A program made the translations under genes and the position numbers. The notes beneath the pieces were generated by a model, which was not told the DNA's origin, did no database searches, and was given only the letters and a program-made list of their open reading frames with translations. From an uncultured Bacteroidota bacterium (GTDB lineage Bacteria > Bacteroidota > Bacteroidia > Flavobacteriales > Flavobacteriaceae), in assembly GCA_902616905.1 (NCBI GenBank), contig CACMUP010000014.1:1-37614 (forward strand): DNA of 37,614 nt, in the 5' to 3' direction. Of the stretch, positions 28,301 to 35,953 are shown in pieces (position 1 is the first letter of the stretch; the number at the start of each line of letters is the position of its first letter).

Positions 28301-31300
28301 GGATTTAAAAGAACAGATAATCTAGGTAACTGGCAAGAAACTATCAAATATACAGGTACCACCACAATGACTATACCTGGATCAAAATATTATATTGGTA
28401 TGTATGGCTGGAATAGTCATAATTGGAATAACGATGCTAAGAGTCGTATTGAATTAAGTGTTACAACATCCTCATCTATATCACTAATTTCTCTGATGAG
28501 CCAATTAGCAAATAAGGTTAATCAGAATAACTCTGTTGAATATAGGGCTTGTTGCAACAATGGACAGTATACACCTGGAGTTGAGCAGATTTCAGCTGTT
28601 GCCTCAGGCACTACACTTATTATAAAGGGTACTGACAGGAGGCCAAATATTCATTTTGAAATATGGGGTCGTGACGGAGCAGAGGCGATTAAAGCACAAA
28701 CAAGTTTTAGGTCTTGGTTTAATAAGGATAAGTTTCCTGATAACAAGGACGAATGGTATGATTCTGATTATGACGACATAGGAGACAATGAAGATACAGA
28801 TGATGATAACGATGGTGTGCCTGATAAAGTGGAGATAGCTAGAGGAACAAATCCTTTGTACTGGGATTCTGATGGAGACGGAGAGGGTGATGATTGGGAT
28901 CAAATGCCTTTAGATCCTAATTCTTTTGTAGATTCAGATGGTGATGGAATTCCAGATTTTACAATAGTTGACACTAACGGTGACGGATGGTTTAATCCGG
29001 ACATATGGGGTGGCCCAGATAAAACCACCTATGTTGATCCAGATGTAGATGGTGATGGTATCTCAAATGCCGATGAAGATAATGGTGTCACGGATAGATA
29101 TCAACCTGATTCTGACTACGATGGTTATAATGACGGTGTTGACGCTTTTCCTGTATGGCACGAAGAGTGGCTTGACACGGACCAAGACGGAATTGGCAAT
29201 AATACTGATAGTGACGATGACGGTGATGGATTTTCTGACCTTGACGAAGCATTTAACAAGACTGATCCTTTAGACGCATCCAAAAAACCAGCTAAAGACC
29301 AAGATCAAGATTTTATGTCTGATTCTTACGAAGCAATTGTGGGTACATCAACATCAAAACCTGATACTGATGGTGACGGATATAAAGACGGAGCAGATCA
29401 TTTCCCTCTAGATGAAAGTGAATGGTTAGATTCAGATAACGACGGTGATGGAAATAATAAAGATGATAATGATGATAATGATAGGTTAAGTGACTTTATT
29501 GAAAAATTAGGCAAAGATCTGAATTTGTGGAATTTTAATCCTTTGATATATGATCATGACACATCACTTCCTAATGATGAGGATTGGGACGGAGTACCTG
29601 ATAATCTAGAAAATGCTATAAAACAATTATATCAGAATAACTATAATTCCGTAAGCAATCAGAAAAAAAGAGAACTTTATAGAGGCACTAAGGGAATGTG
29701 GAGACCAGGATACGGATGGGATGGTAATATATGGCCAGGTGTTTTTTGGGATGGTAGTGGTAGAACCCATATTCAATATGATCTTGATTCAAATAACAAC
29801 GGGACTCCAGATCACAATGAAGTAGTTAATTTCAACGACATTGATGGTGATGGAACACCGAACCATTTAGATCGAGATTCTGATAATGATGGAAATGACG
29901 ATGGTTGGGATATGGCAATATACGATGCAAGAGGTAATCAAGACTTTGACCTAGACTTCATTGCTGACAATGTTGATGTAGATATTGATGGAGATAAACT
30001 TTTAAACTGGTGGGAACGTTATTATGGAACTGATATAATGAATAAAGATACTGATGGTGATGGAGTGCTTGATCCATACGATGTAACACCTTATGATTCA
30101 AGAATTCAAAATCAAAATCAACTTAACAATATTTTTAGTTTAACTCAAATAGGAAGTCAGTCAAATTGGGAAAAAATTAGCACTTGGAATTTGGGACAAT
30201 CTGGAGCATCTTATGCTGCAATAAATACCAGTAACGAATTATATGTTTGGGGTGTCAATTACGGTGCTCTTCCAGTTCATGACAACAAATCACTCAAAGC
30301 ATGGCAAAATGGTGAGGAGTACGGATTTGTAATTTCTTCACCTACCAAAGTTAGGCCAAATGAAAAATGGAAGGATATTGCTTTGGGATACAAGTTCGGG
30401 ATAGGGTACTCAACGGATGGTACTTTTTACAGTTGGGGTAGGAATTTAAGTAGTCAGCTTGGAAAAGGTAAACCAACAACATATGAAACATTCTCTAAAC
30501 CAAATATTTATTTAGGAGAAATAGTTCAGATTACAGCTGGAGATCAACAAGCGGGTATTATAAATAAAGATGGTAAAATGAGAATGATTGGCTCTAATGA
30601 CCAAGGACAATTAGGAACTGGTGCAACTAACGATAACACTCCAAAACAATTAGACTGGGATGATATAACTGGAAATATCAAAGAGGTTAAAGTCACCCAA
30701 ACAGAAACTCAAATAATTACAGATCAAAGTGAAATATGGGCCTATGGAGATAATTTATACGCACAGTTAGGAAGAGGAACCAGAGATACAAAAGCAGAGA
30801 ATTACGAAGCAAAAAAGATAGATGTTTCTGGCTGGTCAGAGGTCTATGCAATATCAGAACATGTTTATGCTTTCAAAACTGATGGAACACTTTGGGCTTG
30901 GGGTAAAAATAAAAACTTTGATTTAGGCCTTGGTTTTAAAAGTGAATTTGTTTCAACCCCTACACAAGTTGTAGGAATAAATAAAAGTGAAATGAAAGAT
31001 TTTTCTCCGGTTAATGGTGGCTTTGTTTACATTAAAAATAATGGGGAACTCTGGGGTGCAGGTGCAAACTTTTATACTGGATCGTGGTTCCCATTAAGTT
31101 CTCCTAGAAAAATAGGTAGATTTAATGATTGGAAAAGATTTCATGACTTTATAGGTAGTGAACTTAATATTTTAATTGAAAAAAATAATGGTTCGATTTG
31201 GGGTGCAGGAGCAAACTGGAATAAAGTGTTAACTGAAGATCCATGTCCTAAACCAAAAAATCAAATTGAAAAAATCACTATTACTCATCCTAACCAATAC

Positions 31301-34036
31301 CAGGAGACAGTCTATGAAGTTAGTCAGATAACAGGCAATGCAACAATAACTCTTAAAATAAATGATGTAAACTTAACTGTTCCAAATGTTGCTAATTCCT
31401 CTAGTTTCGTTTCAAGTATAACTTCTCTTTTCAATGCAAATACAACATTAGCAAATGCTTTAACTCTAACTGTTACACCAACAAATACGGGAAGTTCAAC
31501 TTTACATTTTAAATCTAAATCATTTACACAAAATAAATTTTCTTTTTCAATTGTTAACAAGTCAAATAATTTCAATGGATCTGTGAGGTTTTTTGATACA
31601 GTTAAAAATATTTCTGGAACTTCAACATATACAGTGAACTTAAGTGGATCCCGAATTGAATCATCAGGAAGTAATCTCACTGATGCTATTGCCAATCTAA
31701 AAAATGCGATAGAAACTTCAAATAAAATTGATGCATCGGCATATAGTCTAACAGTTTCTAATACCAATTCAATTTTAATTGAAAATATTTGGAATAATTC
31801 ATTCTTTGTCAATGTTGATGTACAAAATTCAAATACCTCATCGAGTTCTATTTCAAATAGTCCATTACAAGCAAGATTAAATGTGGACTGCAATCCAAAT
31901 TTTGTAAGTAATTTGGTTGAAATATTTGATTCTAATAATAATTGGAAACAAATATCTATGGGTTACGAGCATGTTATAGGATTGTCAGATTCTGGAGAGC
32001 TTTACAGCTGGGGAAGAAATAATCAAAATCAATTAGGTTTAGGAAATAATGTTGGTATATGGGAAATTAAAGGTGCACCTACTAAATTAGCTCCAGTAAT
32101 AACTAATAATGTTACACAAACTTTCAGAGATGTTGATGCATCGGCCGAAGTTAGTTTTGCCATCACTTCCAATAATAAGATGTATGCTTGGGGTGATAAT
32201 GATTTAGGCACACTTGCTGTTGGAGATTATTCAGATAAAAATATACCAACACTTGTAAAGGGTCAAATAAATTGGAAATCAAACCTTGGCGGATTTAGAT
32301 TTCAAGTTGCATTAGATCAAAATGATATCCCCTATGGATGGGGCTACAGAAAATTCGGTCAATTAGGAGCTTTAGGAAAAGTGAAAGGAGATGACATTAT
32401 CTGGGCTACAAATCTAAATGAATCTCAAGGGACAATTGAAACACTTAATGGTGGTGAGTATATTATCGCGACAGAGCAATTTGTCAATTACCTTGAAACA
32501 GTATACAATTTTGAATTTTCAAATAATACTGGAAAGAAAAAAGTAAGTCAAGGAACTATACAAAAATCTACTGATCTAAATTCAAAATCTTTTAGTTTTA
32601 ATACAACAAGGAAAAATGTTGGTAAATGGAAAATTAAAAAATCAAAAACAGGATATAAGGGAAAATCTGCAATTGGTGAAACTGCTAATTTGATGACTCA
32701 AGAAACACCCTATTCTTTTAATGTAGTAGATGTAAACGAAAAACCATCAAACATAATATTATCAGATATAACAAATAAACTATCCAGAAAGGGAGAACAA
32801 TTTATATCATCTATAACAGTAACAGACCCTGATCAGGACGATATACTAACTGTATCAATACCTGATAATTCTCCTAATAAAGAGAAATTTACAATTAAGA
32901 ATCAAAAACTATATTATAATTCATCTTCTGGAAAAGCAAAGGTTCCATATCAAGTAATTATTAGAGCAACGGATTGGGAGGGGTTAATTTTAGAAAAACA
33001 ATTTGAAATTTTAGTCGATGAAGACGGAAATTTACAAATTCAAGAGCAACAAGATAATTCTAATTCTTTTTATAATGAGAGATTTATTGATTCGGATGGT
33101 GATGGATTTGTAGATGCAGACGAAATACTAATGGGTACAGACAGGTATGATTTTAGGAGCTATCCTACTGATATCGATAGTGACGGAATTTTAGACTTCT
33201 ATGACGGAGATATGGACAATGATGGCTATCTAAACGAAAATGATCAGTTTCCAAGAGATCCTAAAGAATGGATTGATGCAGATAATGACGGTATAGGTGA
33301 TAATTTGGATATTGACGATGACAACGATGGCACTCCTGACATATATGTTAATTGGGAAGAAGATTATATAATTCAGGATATGTTCCCAAATGATCCAAAT
33401 GAAACCTCTGATTTTGATAGAGATGGAATTGGAGATAATAGTGACCCTGATGATGATAATGATGGCTATAATGATGACATAGATGTATTTCCATTTAATC
33501 CATACGAATGGTTAGATACTGATAATGACGGCATTGGAAATAATGAAGATCTTGATAGCGATAATGATGGATACTCGGACTTTGATGAAGAATCAATGGG
33601 TTCTAACCCATTAGATCCATTTGATTTTCCAGCAGATTTAGATGGAGATTTTGTTCCGGATATAATAGATTTCGATCGTGATGGAGACGGTGTATCAAAT
33701 AATTTTGATAATGCCCCTGATTTGTTTAATCCCAATCAAGAGTTTATAGACGATGAAAATCACATAGGCTTAAAATTCCAAGAATTTTTCTCTCCAAATG
33801 GAGATGGTATAAATGATTTCTTCAAAATAGGAGAAATCCATAGATACCCTAAAAATGAAGTATGGGTATATGACAATGCTGGTAATTTAGTTTTTAATGA
33901 CAAAGAATACAATAATAGTTGGCAAGGAAATTTAAATGGTGGAAATCCTCTTCCGCAAGGTAGTTATCTTTATCGTGTAGATGCGGACTCAAACGGTACA
34001 ACGGATTATCAAGGATGGATTTATATAACCAGATAA
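22391..34036 (+). CDS. giant T9SS-exported surface protein with TSP3-like calcium-binding rod, RCC1 repeats and type B sorting domain
   Basis: About 3,881 residues. The first ATG is at 22601, but 70 in-frame codons before it encode a signal peptide (KNFKKYILVFFGALLISLDG then FSQ), so I start at ATC 22391, the position where ATG is expected. Order: fibronectin-III-like domain (25-129); scattered RCC1-like units (about 174-190, 297-467); about 75 Asp-rich DxDxDG motifs (216-270, 474-2570, 3567-3782), interrupted by four beta-rich modules (1116-1254, 1408-1534, 1687-1814, 1992-2109); RCC1 repeats (2587-2954, 3176-3364) split by a two-part beta insert (2958-3170); cadherin-like domain (3445-3544); T9SS type B C-terminus (3790-3881, FFSPNGDGINDFFKIGE). 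Likely a calcium-stiffened, SprB-like surface adhesin. Confidence 0.93.
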   Translation: MKNFKKYILVFFGALLISLDGFSQQINLNVDFVNTQIRSKRVELGLEINKGRNERFNGTIKIAFGSNTSSMTSYNVGTVSPNEDYNLKTYYFKKEDLSPNTKYNYKWTVESDLGTFETNEIQFTTPSGFDVLPYQLFEIPEEGIIPGDTIGYIKYEDTDGTWQKVQTYYKTTLGLKSDGTLWAWGRNAKKLVVNPASQSEVVYEPLQVIMPPEPKDFDKDGDGYFDVDEDLNSQSDKNNKNSVPTDSDGDGFSDAFEAVLGTNPNDGEITWEDDQKIYNYFITNLVDASNQLLFHDFAVSKTAALGIEKNTKRLYYWGDSNGNVNLNKQLHTSHLQNSQHLIDNPDGNILPLSYAFGELIAGEEILNDFPTIIDSLKRWDKIAISNNYKTPKIPNLNNLSEIFDTTVAGITENGELYVWGVIEGLMTKNYVQVGNGKKWKDVKVGDAIIALADDGTLHELGMTIPTSANASTLDRDNDGVPDVDDAFEWDPAFQYDNDDDGFPNKIEDQVGTNKNNPDSDGDGVMDAEDQLPLNPNYSRDADFDGLPDELDPNDDNWDSDGDGVPDGEDADPSDNSKRWDCDKDGVSDEEEWQRNADPCVLDTDGDGIEDKDDKYPRTFYYQKDSDNDGLPDALEIINGTNPNNSDSDGDGYLDAIAASKFDTFRQAADNLDCSLGWERCDQWLYFWRFWDIKYDCDGNGWVSWEEWEGISPACQNLKPRDEFPNNSSYSADSDRDGIANEIDDDDDNDGFSDQDEKASGTDPENWESQPSDKDGDMLPDIIEKSLGTDPFNWDSDGDSAGDGWDSWPLDPSLSWDEDKDKLENWIEENRLGTDPKKADTDGDGVNDKDDLFPLDATKSKDTDGDGLADSFEIERGMNPNSKDSDGDGYYDAPCDRNKEIFYTDPVSGNSWWTDNWRECDGYWAQNSNNNNQWQFYPSQWKEDKFPTNASEWADYDGDGTGDNADTDDDNDGTIDTQDDFPFDATEQKNTDKPTIANGYLTDDDNDGVYGEDYDNDGWVEETTGDRRRFDFVGNNKDLDDDGDLYLDVDEIAVGTDPLDKESYPGSTFRDQDGDGVSDRYELANNTDPKNWDTDGDGISDGWKYPTPCNQNNRNHKVFIEIPSANATVSHNTYYITIYPNGMSHNDRVEISYNVSTTINGAQLLNFFKTRLNQIGQITHDTNKTESFTATVSDNLLIIELGDNERNFYFVAFNTVIGPNNTIHLVDHNHDSHWFKSYIYDNPPTGSNLQNICGGGSYRFGSNKYRSNNDPEFKLLIDAFPTNPNEFWDTDGDGTGDKSDTDIDGDGILNSQDPLPYNSTQTNDTDGDGYPNNIDPDDDNDGWFDVDELYNSTNPLLSSSRPSGDNDRDGLSNAYETSIGSNPNDWDSDDDGISDGRYYPNEVGGQNEKIYIEIPSASASVSPSLYKITLEGHNQRWEDRIEISYNVTSTINGSQLLNYFKTELNKKGRVLHDGNQQETFTASVSNNRLIIALNDQNRNFHYEAFKTVIDNGIIVLAGNDHDSHQWKSQVYKQRGNLQNNCCTTFNFNGISTNGPLFLMDAFPTNPNEFWDTDGDGIGDNSDNDIDGDGYSNSLDQATFDKRDHFDTDGDGIANILDDNKDGDNFLDFDDPNPLIYTNDDGGADSDRDGYSDQYERIIGTDPNDWDSDDDGISDGWQYPGENRNSNWKLKVDIKSLTAKPQFGDEYKLILRGHNNYNNRVELSYTVSSTSTASEILQYFNLQLNNTGNVQYIENGKTYNEPISSVVSGTKLIISGSDPYKSFDLDKFKTVVSGSKLILTDIDWDWESNLFKERDPETCCSWYFYGEGRTQSSLKGKLLIDAFPNNPNEFWDTDGDGIGDNSDPDIDGDGLTNVYELTPKEPQHSGSGFYLHSKSNPYMVDTDSDGVNDDKDGIPWNDRESVDFDGDFRGDENDDDDDDNDGLPDLREIALGLNTNNIDSDGDGYSDGDMGIGFKRTDNLGNWQETIKYTGTTTMTIPGSKYYIGMYGWNSHNWNNDAKSRIELSVTTSSSISLISLMSQLANKVNQNNSVEYRACCNNGQYTPGVEQISAVASGTTLIIKGTDRRPNIHFEIWGRDGAEAIKAQTSFRSWFNKDKFPDNKDEWYDSDYDDIGDNEDTDDDNDGVPDKVEIARGTNPLYWDSDGDGEGDDWDQMPLDPNSFVDSDGDGIPDFTIVDTNGDGWFNPDIWGGPDKTTYVDPDVDGDGISNADEDNGVTDRYQPDSDYDGYNDGVDAFPVWHEEWLDTDQDGIGNNTDSDDDGDGFSDLDEAFNKTDPLDASKKPAKDQDQDFMSDSYEAIVGTSTSKPDTDGDGYKDGADHFPLDESEWLDSDNDGDGNNKDDNDDNDRLSDFIEKLGKDLNLWNFNPLIYDHDTSLPNDEDWDGVPDNLENAIKQLYQNNYNSVSNQKKRELYRGTKGMWRPGYGWDGNIWPGVFWDGSGRTHIQYDLDSNNNGTPDHNEVVNFNDIDGDGTPNHLDRDSDNDGNDDGWDMAIYDARGNQDFDLDFIADNVDVDIDGDKLLNWWERYYGTDIMNKDTDGDGVLDPYDVTPYDSRIQNQNQLNNIFSLTQIGSQSNWEKISTWNLGQSGASYAAINTSNELYVWGVNYGALPVHDNKSLKAWQNGEEYGFVISSPTKVRPNEKWKDIALGYKFGIGYSTDGTFYSWGRNLSSQLGKGKPTTYETFSKPNIYLGEIVQITAGDQQAGIINKDGKMRMIGSNDQGQLGTGATNDNTPKQLDWDDITGNIKEVKVTQTETQIITDQSEIWAYGDNLYAQLGRGTRDTKAENYEAKKIDVSGWSEVYAISEHVYAFKTDGTLWAWGKNKNFDLGLGFKSEFVSTPTQVVGINKSEMKDFSPVNGGFVYIKNNGELWGAGANFYTGSWFPLSSPRKIGRFNDWKRFHDFIGSELNILIEKNNGSIWGAGANWNKVLTEDPCPKPKNQIEKITITHPNQYQETVYEVSQITGNATITLKINDVNLTVPNVANSSSFVSSITSLFNANTTLANALTLTVTPTNTGSSTLHFKSKSFTQNKFSFSIVNKSNNFNGSVRFFDTVKNISGTSTYTVNLSGSRIESSGSNLTDAIANLKNAIETSNKIDASAYSLTVSNTNSILIENIWNNSFFVNVDVQNSNTSSSSISNSPLQARLNVDCNPNFVSNLVEIFDSNNNWKQISMGYEHVIGLSDSGELYSWGRNNQNQLGLGNNVGIWEIKGAPTKLAPVITNNVTQTFRDVDASAEVSFAITSNNKMYAWGDNDLGTLAVGDYSDKNIPTLVKGQINWKSNLGGFRFQVALDQNDIPYGWGYRKFGQLGALGKVKGDDIIWATNLNESQGTIETLNGGEYIIATEQFVNYLETVYNFEFSNNTGKKKVSQGTIQKSTDLNSKSFSFNTTRKNVGKWKIKKSKTGYKGKSAIGETANLMTQETPYSFNVVDVNEKPSNIILSDITNKLSRKGEQFISSITVTDPDQDDILTVSIPDNSPNKEKFTIKNQKLYYNSSSGKAKVPYQVIIRATDWEGLILEKQFEILVDEDGNLQIQEQQDNSNSFYNERFIDSDGDGFVDADEILMGTDRYDFRSYPTDIDSDGILDFYDGDMDNDGYLNENDQFPRDPKEWIDADNDGIGDNLDIDDDNDGTPDIYVNWEEDYIIQDMFPNDPNETSDFDRDGIGDNSDPDDDNDGYNDDIDVFPFNPYEWLDTDNDGIGNNEDLDSDNDGYSDFDEESMGSNPLDPFDFPADLDGDFVPDIIDFDRDGDGVSNNFDNAPDLFNPNQEFIDDENHIGLKFQEFFSPNGDGINDFFKIGEIHRYPKNEVWVYDNAGNLVFNDKEYNNSWQGNLNGGNPLPQGSYLYRVDADSNGTTDYQGWIYITR
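25736..28750 (+). repeat. super-repeat of beta module plus Asp-rich block inside the giant gene
   Basis: The DNA encoding NPNEFWDTDGDG recurs with its GAATTTTGGGA core at 26243, 27089 and 27929, spacings of 846 and 840 bases; a diverged fourth copy (DEWYDSDYDDIGD) lies near 28750. Each unit is a beta-rich module of about 120-140 residues followed by a block of six or so DxDxDG motifs. The modules begin near 25736, 26612, 27449 and 28364. The pattern indicates growth by tandem duplication of a roughly 280-residue unit. Confidence 0.8.
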
Positions 34037-34040
34037 TTGA

Positions 34041-34943
34041 ATGAAACAGATTTTTATTCTTATATTTTTTATTTCGAATCTAAACTTTTCCCAGCAAGAA
34101 TCTTTTTTAACAAATTTCAGATTTCAGATGAGCCTAATTAATCCATCATTTGCTGGAGCAGATGCTGATAATTTAGTGGCTTTAACATCAAGAAACCAAT
34201 GGGCCTCAATTGAAAATTCCCCTAAAACACAAGTTTTAACTTTTTCATCAAAAAGAAAAAAAAATGTTGGCCTTGGTATATCAATTATGTCTAATAATTA
34301 TTTTGTTGAAAAAAATACCGCTTCATATTTAGATTTTTCCTATAAACTCAACTTATCTGAAAATTCATTACTCTATTTAGGGTTGAAGGGTGGAGCAACT
34401 TTTTATAAAGCAAATCTTATTGGATTAACAACTTTGAATTCTGCTCCAGATCCTGCCCAAAGCTCATTTGCAAGATTTAATCCAAACCTAGGTATTGGAA
34501 CATATTTACAAACCCCCTCTTTTTGGTTTAGTTTCTCAATTCCAAGGCTATTTAATTCTGGTGACACACTCAACTTTACCATAACAAGTACAGATCAAGT
34601 TCACACTTATTTTGCTAGTGGAGTTATTTTTAAAATTAATGATAGCTTTGATTTGAAACCTAGCATTTTGGTTAGATCAGTTAGCAACTTTAATACTACT
34701 GCAGATTTTTTGACATTATTAAGCTACAAAAATCTTTTTGATATTGGAGCTTCATACAGAACGACTAATTCACTAGGTATTATATCATATGTCTCCATTA
34801 AAAAGTTTTTAGATTTTGGATATTCTTATGAAGCATCAACATTGTCTGGCCTTTCGGGTTTAAATGTAAAAACGCATGAAATTTCTATACGCTTTAGATT
34901 TAATTCAAGCACTGATACTGGGGGTAGTGATGAAATTGAATGA
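34041..34943 (+). CDS. type IX secretion system membrane protein, PorP/SprF family
   Basis: A 300-residue outer-membrane protein: signal peptide (about 1-18, cut before QQESF), then FQMSLINPSFAGAD and LTSRNQWASIENSPKTQVL, the standard opening of this family, and beta-barrel-like strands to the end. PorP/SprF proteins pair with a T9SS substrate carrying a type B C-terminus; in Flavobacterium johnsoniae SprF is needed to secrete the adhesin SprB. The start is 4 bases after the giant gene, so they are co-transcribed and this protein is most likely its dedicated export or anchoring partner. Confidence 0.93.
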   Translation: MKQIFILIFFISNLNFSQQESFLTNFRFQMSLINPSFAGADADNLVALTSRNQWASIENSPKTQVLTFSSKRKKNVGLGISIMSNNYFVEKNTASYLDFSYKLNLSENSLLYLGLKGGATFYKANLIGLTTLNSAPDPAQSSFARFNPNLGIGTYLQTPSFWFSFSIPRLFNSGDTLNFTITSTDQVHTYFASGVIFKINDSFDLKPSILVRSVSNFNTTADFLTLLSYKNLFDIGASYRTTNSLGIISYVSIKKFLDFGYSYEASTLSGLSGLNVKTHEISIRFRFNSSTDTGGSDEIE

Positions 34944-34948
34944 TTAAA

Positions 34949-35215
34949 TTAATTACCGATTCCTTCTTGACATTCACATTTTTCTCTTTTCATTTGGACA
35001 GCCCTACTTAACGGTACTTTAAATATTTTGCCATTTACATCATTACAGCTATCTCTAAGGATTTTACATGGAATAGTATAATAACATTTTTCTCCTGGTT
35101 TGTTACATAGATAGACGAATTCTTCTTCTATAATTTTATCATATCGTAACTCTTTATTTGAAAAGTTATCAATTATAAAACTGTTAAAAGCTAAAAAATA
35201 AATAATCAGATTCAT
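34949..35215 (-). CDS. small Cys-rich exported protein of unknown function
   Basis: An 88-residue protein, unrecognised. A weak signal-like N-terminus (MNLIIYFLAFNSFIIDNFSN) precedes a mature part with six Cys in three pairs: LCNKPGEKCY, PCKILRDSC and KCECQ, which suggests disulfides in the periplasm or at the surface, or metal binding. It is convergent with the PorP/SprF gene, their stops 5 bases apart. The start is a plain ATG at 35215. Confidence 0.55.
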   Translation of the reverse strand: MNLIIYFLAFNSFIIDNFSNKELRYDKIIEEEFVYLCNKPGEKCYYTIPCKILRDSCNDVNGKIFKVPLSRAVQMKREKCECQEGIGN

Positions 35216-35297
35216 TTAATGATTATAATTTAAACTACCTAAAGATAAACAAATTTAATCCAATTATATTTTCCTGTAATTTTTAAATTAAAAAAAC

Positions 35298-35455
35298 TTA
35301 TAAGTATTTTTCAATTAGCTTTTTTGTTGCTTTAATACCATCATAAGTAGAAAAATTTTCTTCCCTTTATTACTATACATACTCATAAAACCTCAAGAAT
35401 GTTCAATTGCCATGTAACCTTTAAGGGGTAATCTTTTATTAGATTTACCATCTTT
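35298..35455 (-). pseudogene. remnant of a TIM-barrel sugar isomerase/epimerase-like gene (3' end)
   Basis: The 274-base gap 35216-35489 contains minus-strand peptide fragments in different frames: VIKDGKSNKRLPLKGYMAIE followed by a TGA (35393-35395), then NFSTYDGIKATKKLIEKYL and a final TAA at 35298. The order and wording resemble the C-terminus of sugar phosphate isomerase/epimerases (a GY-x-AIE strand, then EGI-ATK-LLEK helix). Only about 50 codons remain, with a stop and a frameshift. The identification is tentative. Confidence 0.4.
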
Positions 35456-35489
35456 TATCACCTTATTTGTATATTGAAAAAAAATACTA

Positions 35490-35933
35490 GTGAAAAAGAC
35501 AATAGCTGTTATTTTCTTTCTATTAGCTACAATTGCTTGCACAAAAAAAGAAGTTGAAGATCCTATTATTGGTAAATGGCAATTTAGATTAGCAAACTCC
35601 TATGACGAGCAGTTTTGGTATGCAACGATTATTATAACATTTAATAGTGATGGAACAGGGACAGCTGTAACAAGAGAGGCTGAAATAGTTTCAGTCTCAA
35701 ATGAAGACGATCCCTGTTATACTGGATCTGAAAGAGGATTTGACTGGTCAAATCTTACTTTCGATTTTCTCGCAGACCAACAGACCTACAAGTTTATTAC
35801 TAACTATTTAACATGTCCATCGGTGGATCTTACAGAAAGATCAATTGATTCAAGAACAAGTATTGAAATGTTAAGATTCAATAAAGCTTTCACAGAATTT
35901 ATTCTGGATGGAGACGCCTATGTAAAAATGTAA
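35490..35933 (+). CDS. small lipoprotein, probably lipocalin-like
   Basis: A 147-residue lipoprotein with a GTG start chosen because it directly precedes a good signal (KKTIAVIFFLLATIAC, Cys17). After a short KKEVEDP spacer, IIGKWQFRLANS and TIIITFNSDGTGTAVTREAE have the look of lipocalin-like domains of Bacteroidetes: an opening GKW, then a strand with NSDGTG. Two mature Cys (in DPCYTG and TCPSVD) could form a disulfide. It is followed after 20 bases by the cupin gene. The function is unknown. Confidence 0.7.
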   Translation: MKKTIAVIFFLLATIACTKKEVEDPIIGKWQFRLANSYDEQFWYATIIITFNSDGTGTAVTREAEIVSVSNEDDPCYTGSERGFDWSNLTFDFLADQQTYKFITNYLTCPSVDLTERSIDSRTSIEMLRFNKAFTEFILDGDAYVKM

Positions 35934-35953
35934 ACCACTTTTAAAAAACAATT

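Noticed and set aside
23800-30100. Dense short repeats resembling a repeat array or CRISPR at first glance
   Set aside because: The repeats are GAT-rich codons for DxDxDG motifs in one long open frame; there are no uniform spacers and no cas genes.
31324-31893. 189-codon antisense frame within the giant gene
   Set aside because: It is opposite a Thr/Ser/Asn-rich part of a clear coding frame, has no start context or recognisable domain, and is explained by codon composition.
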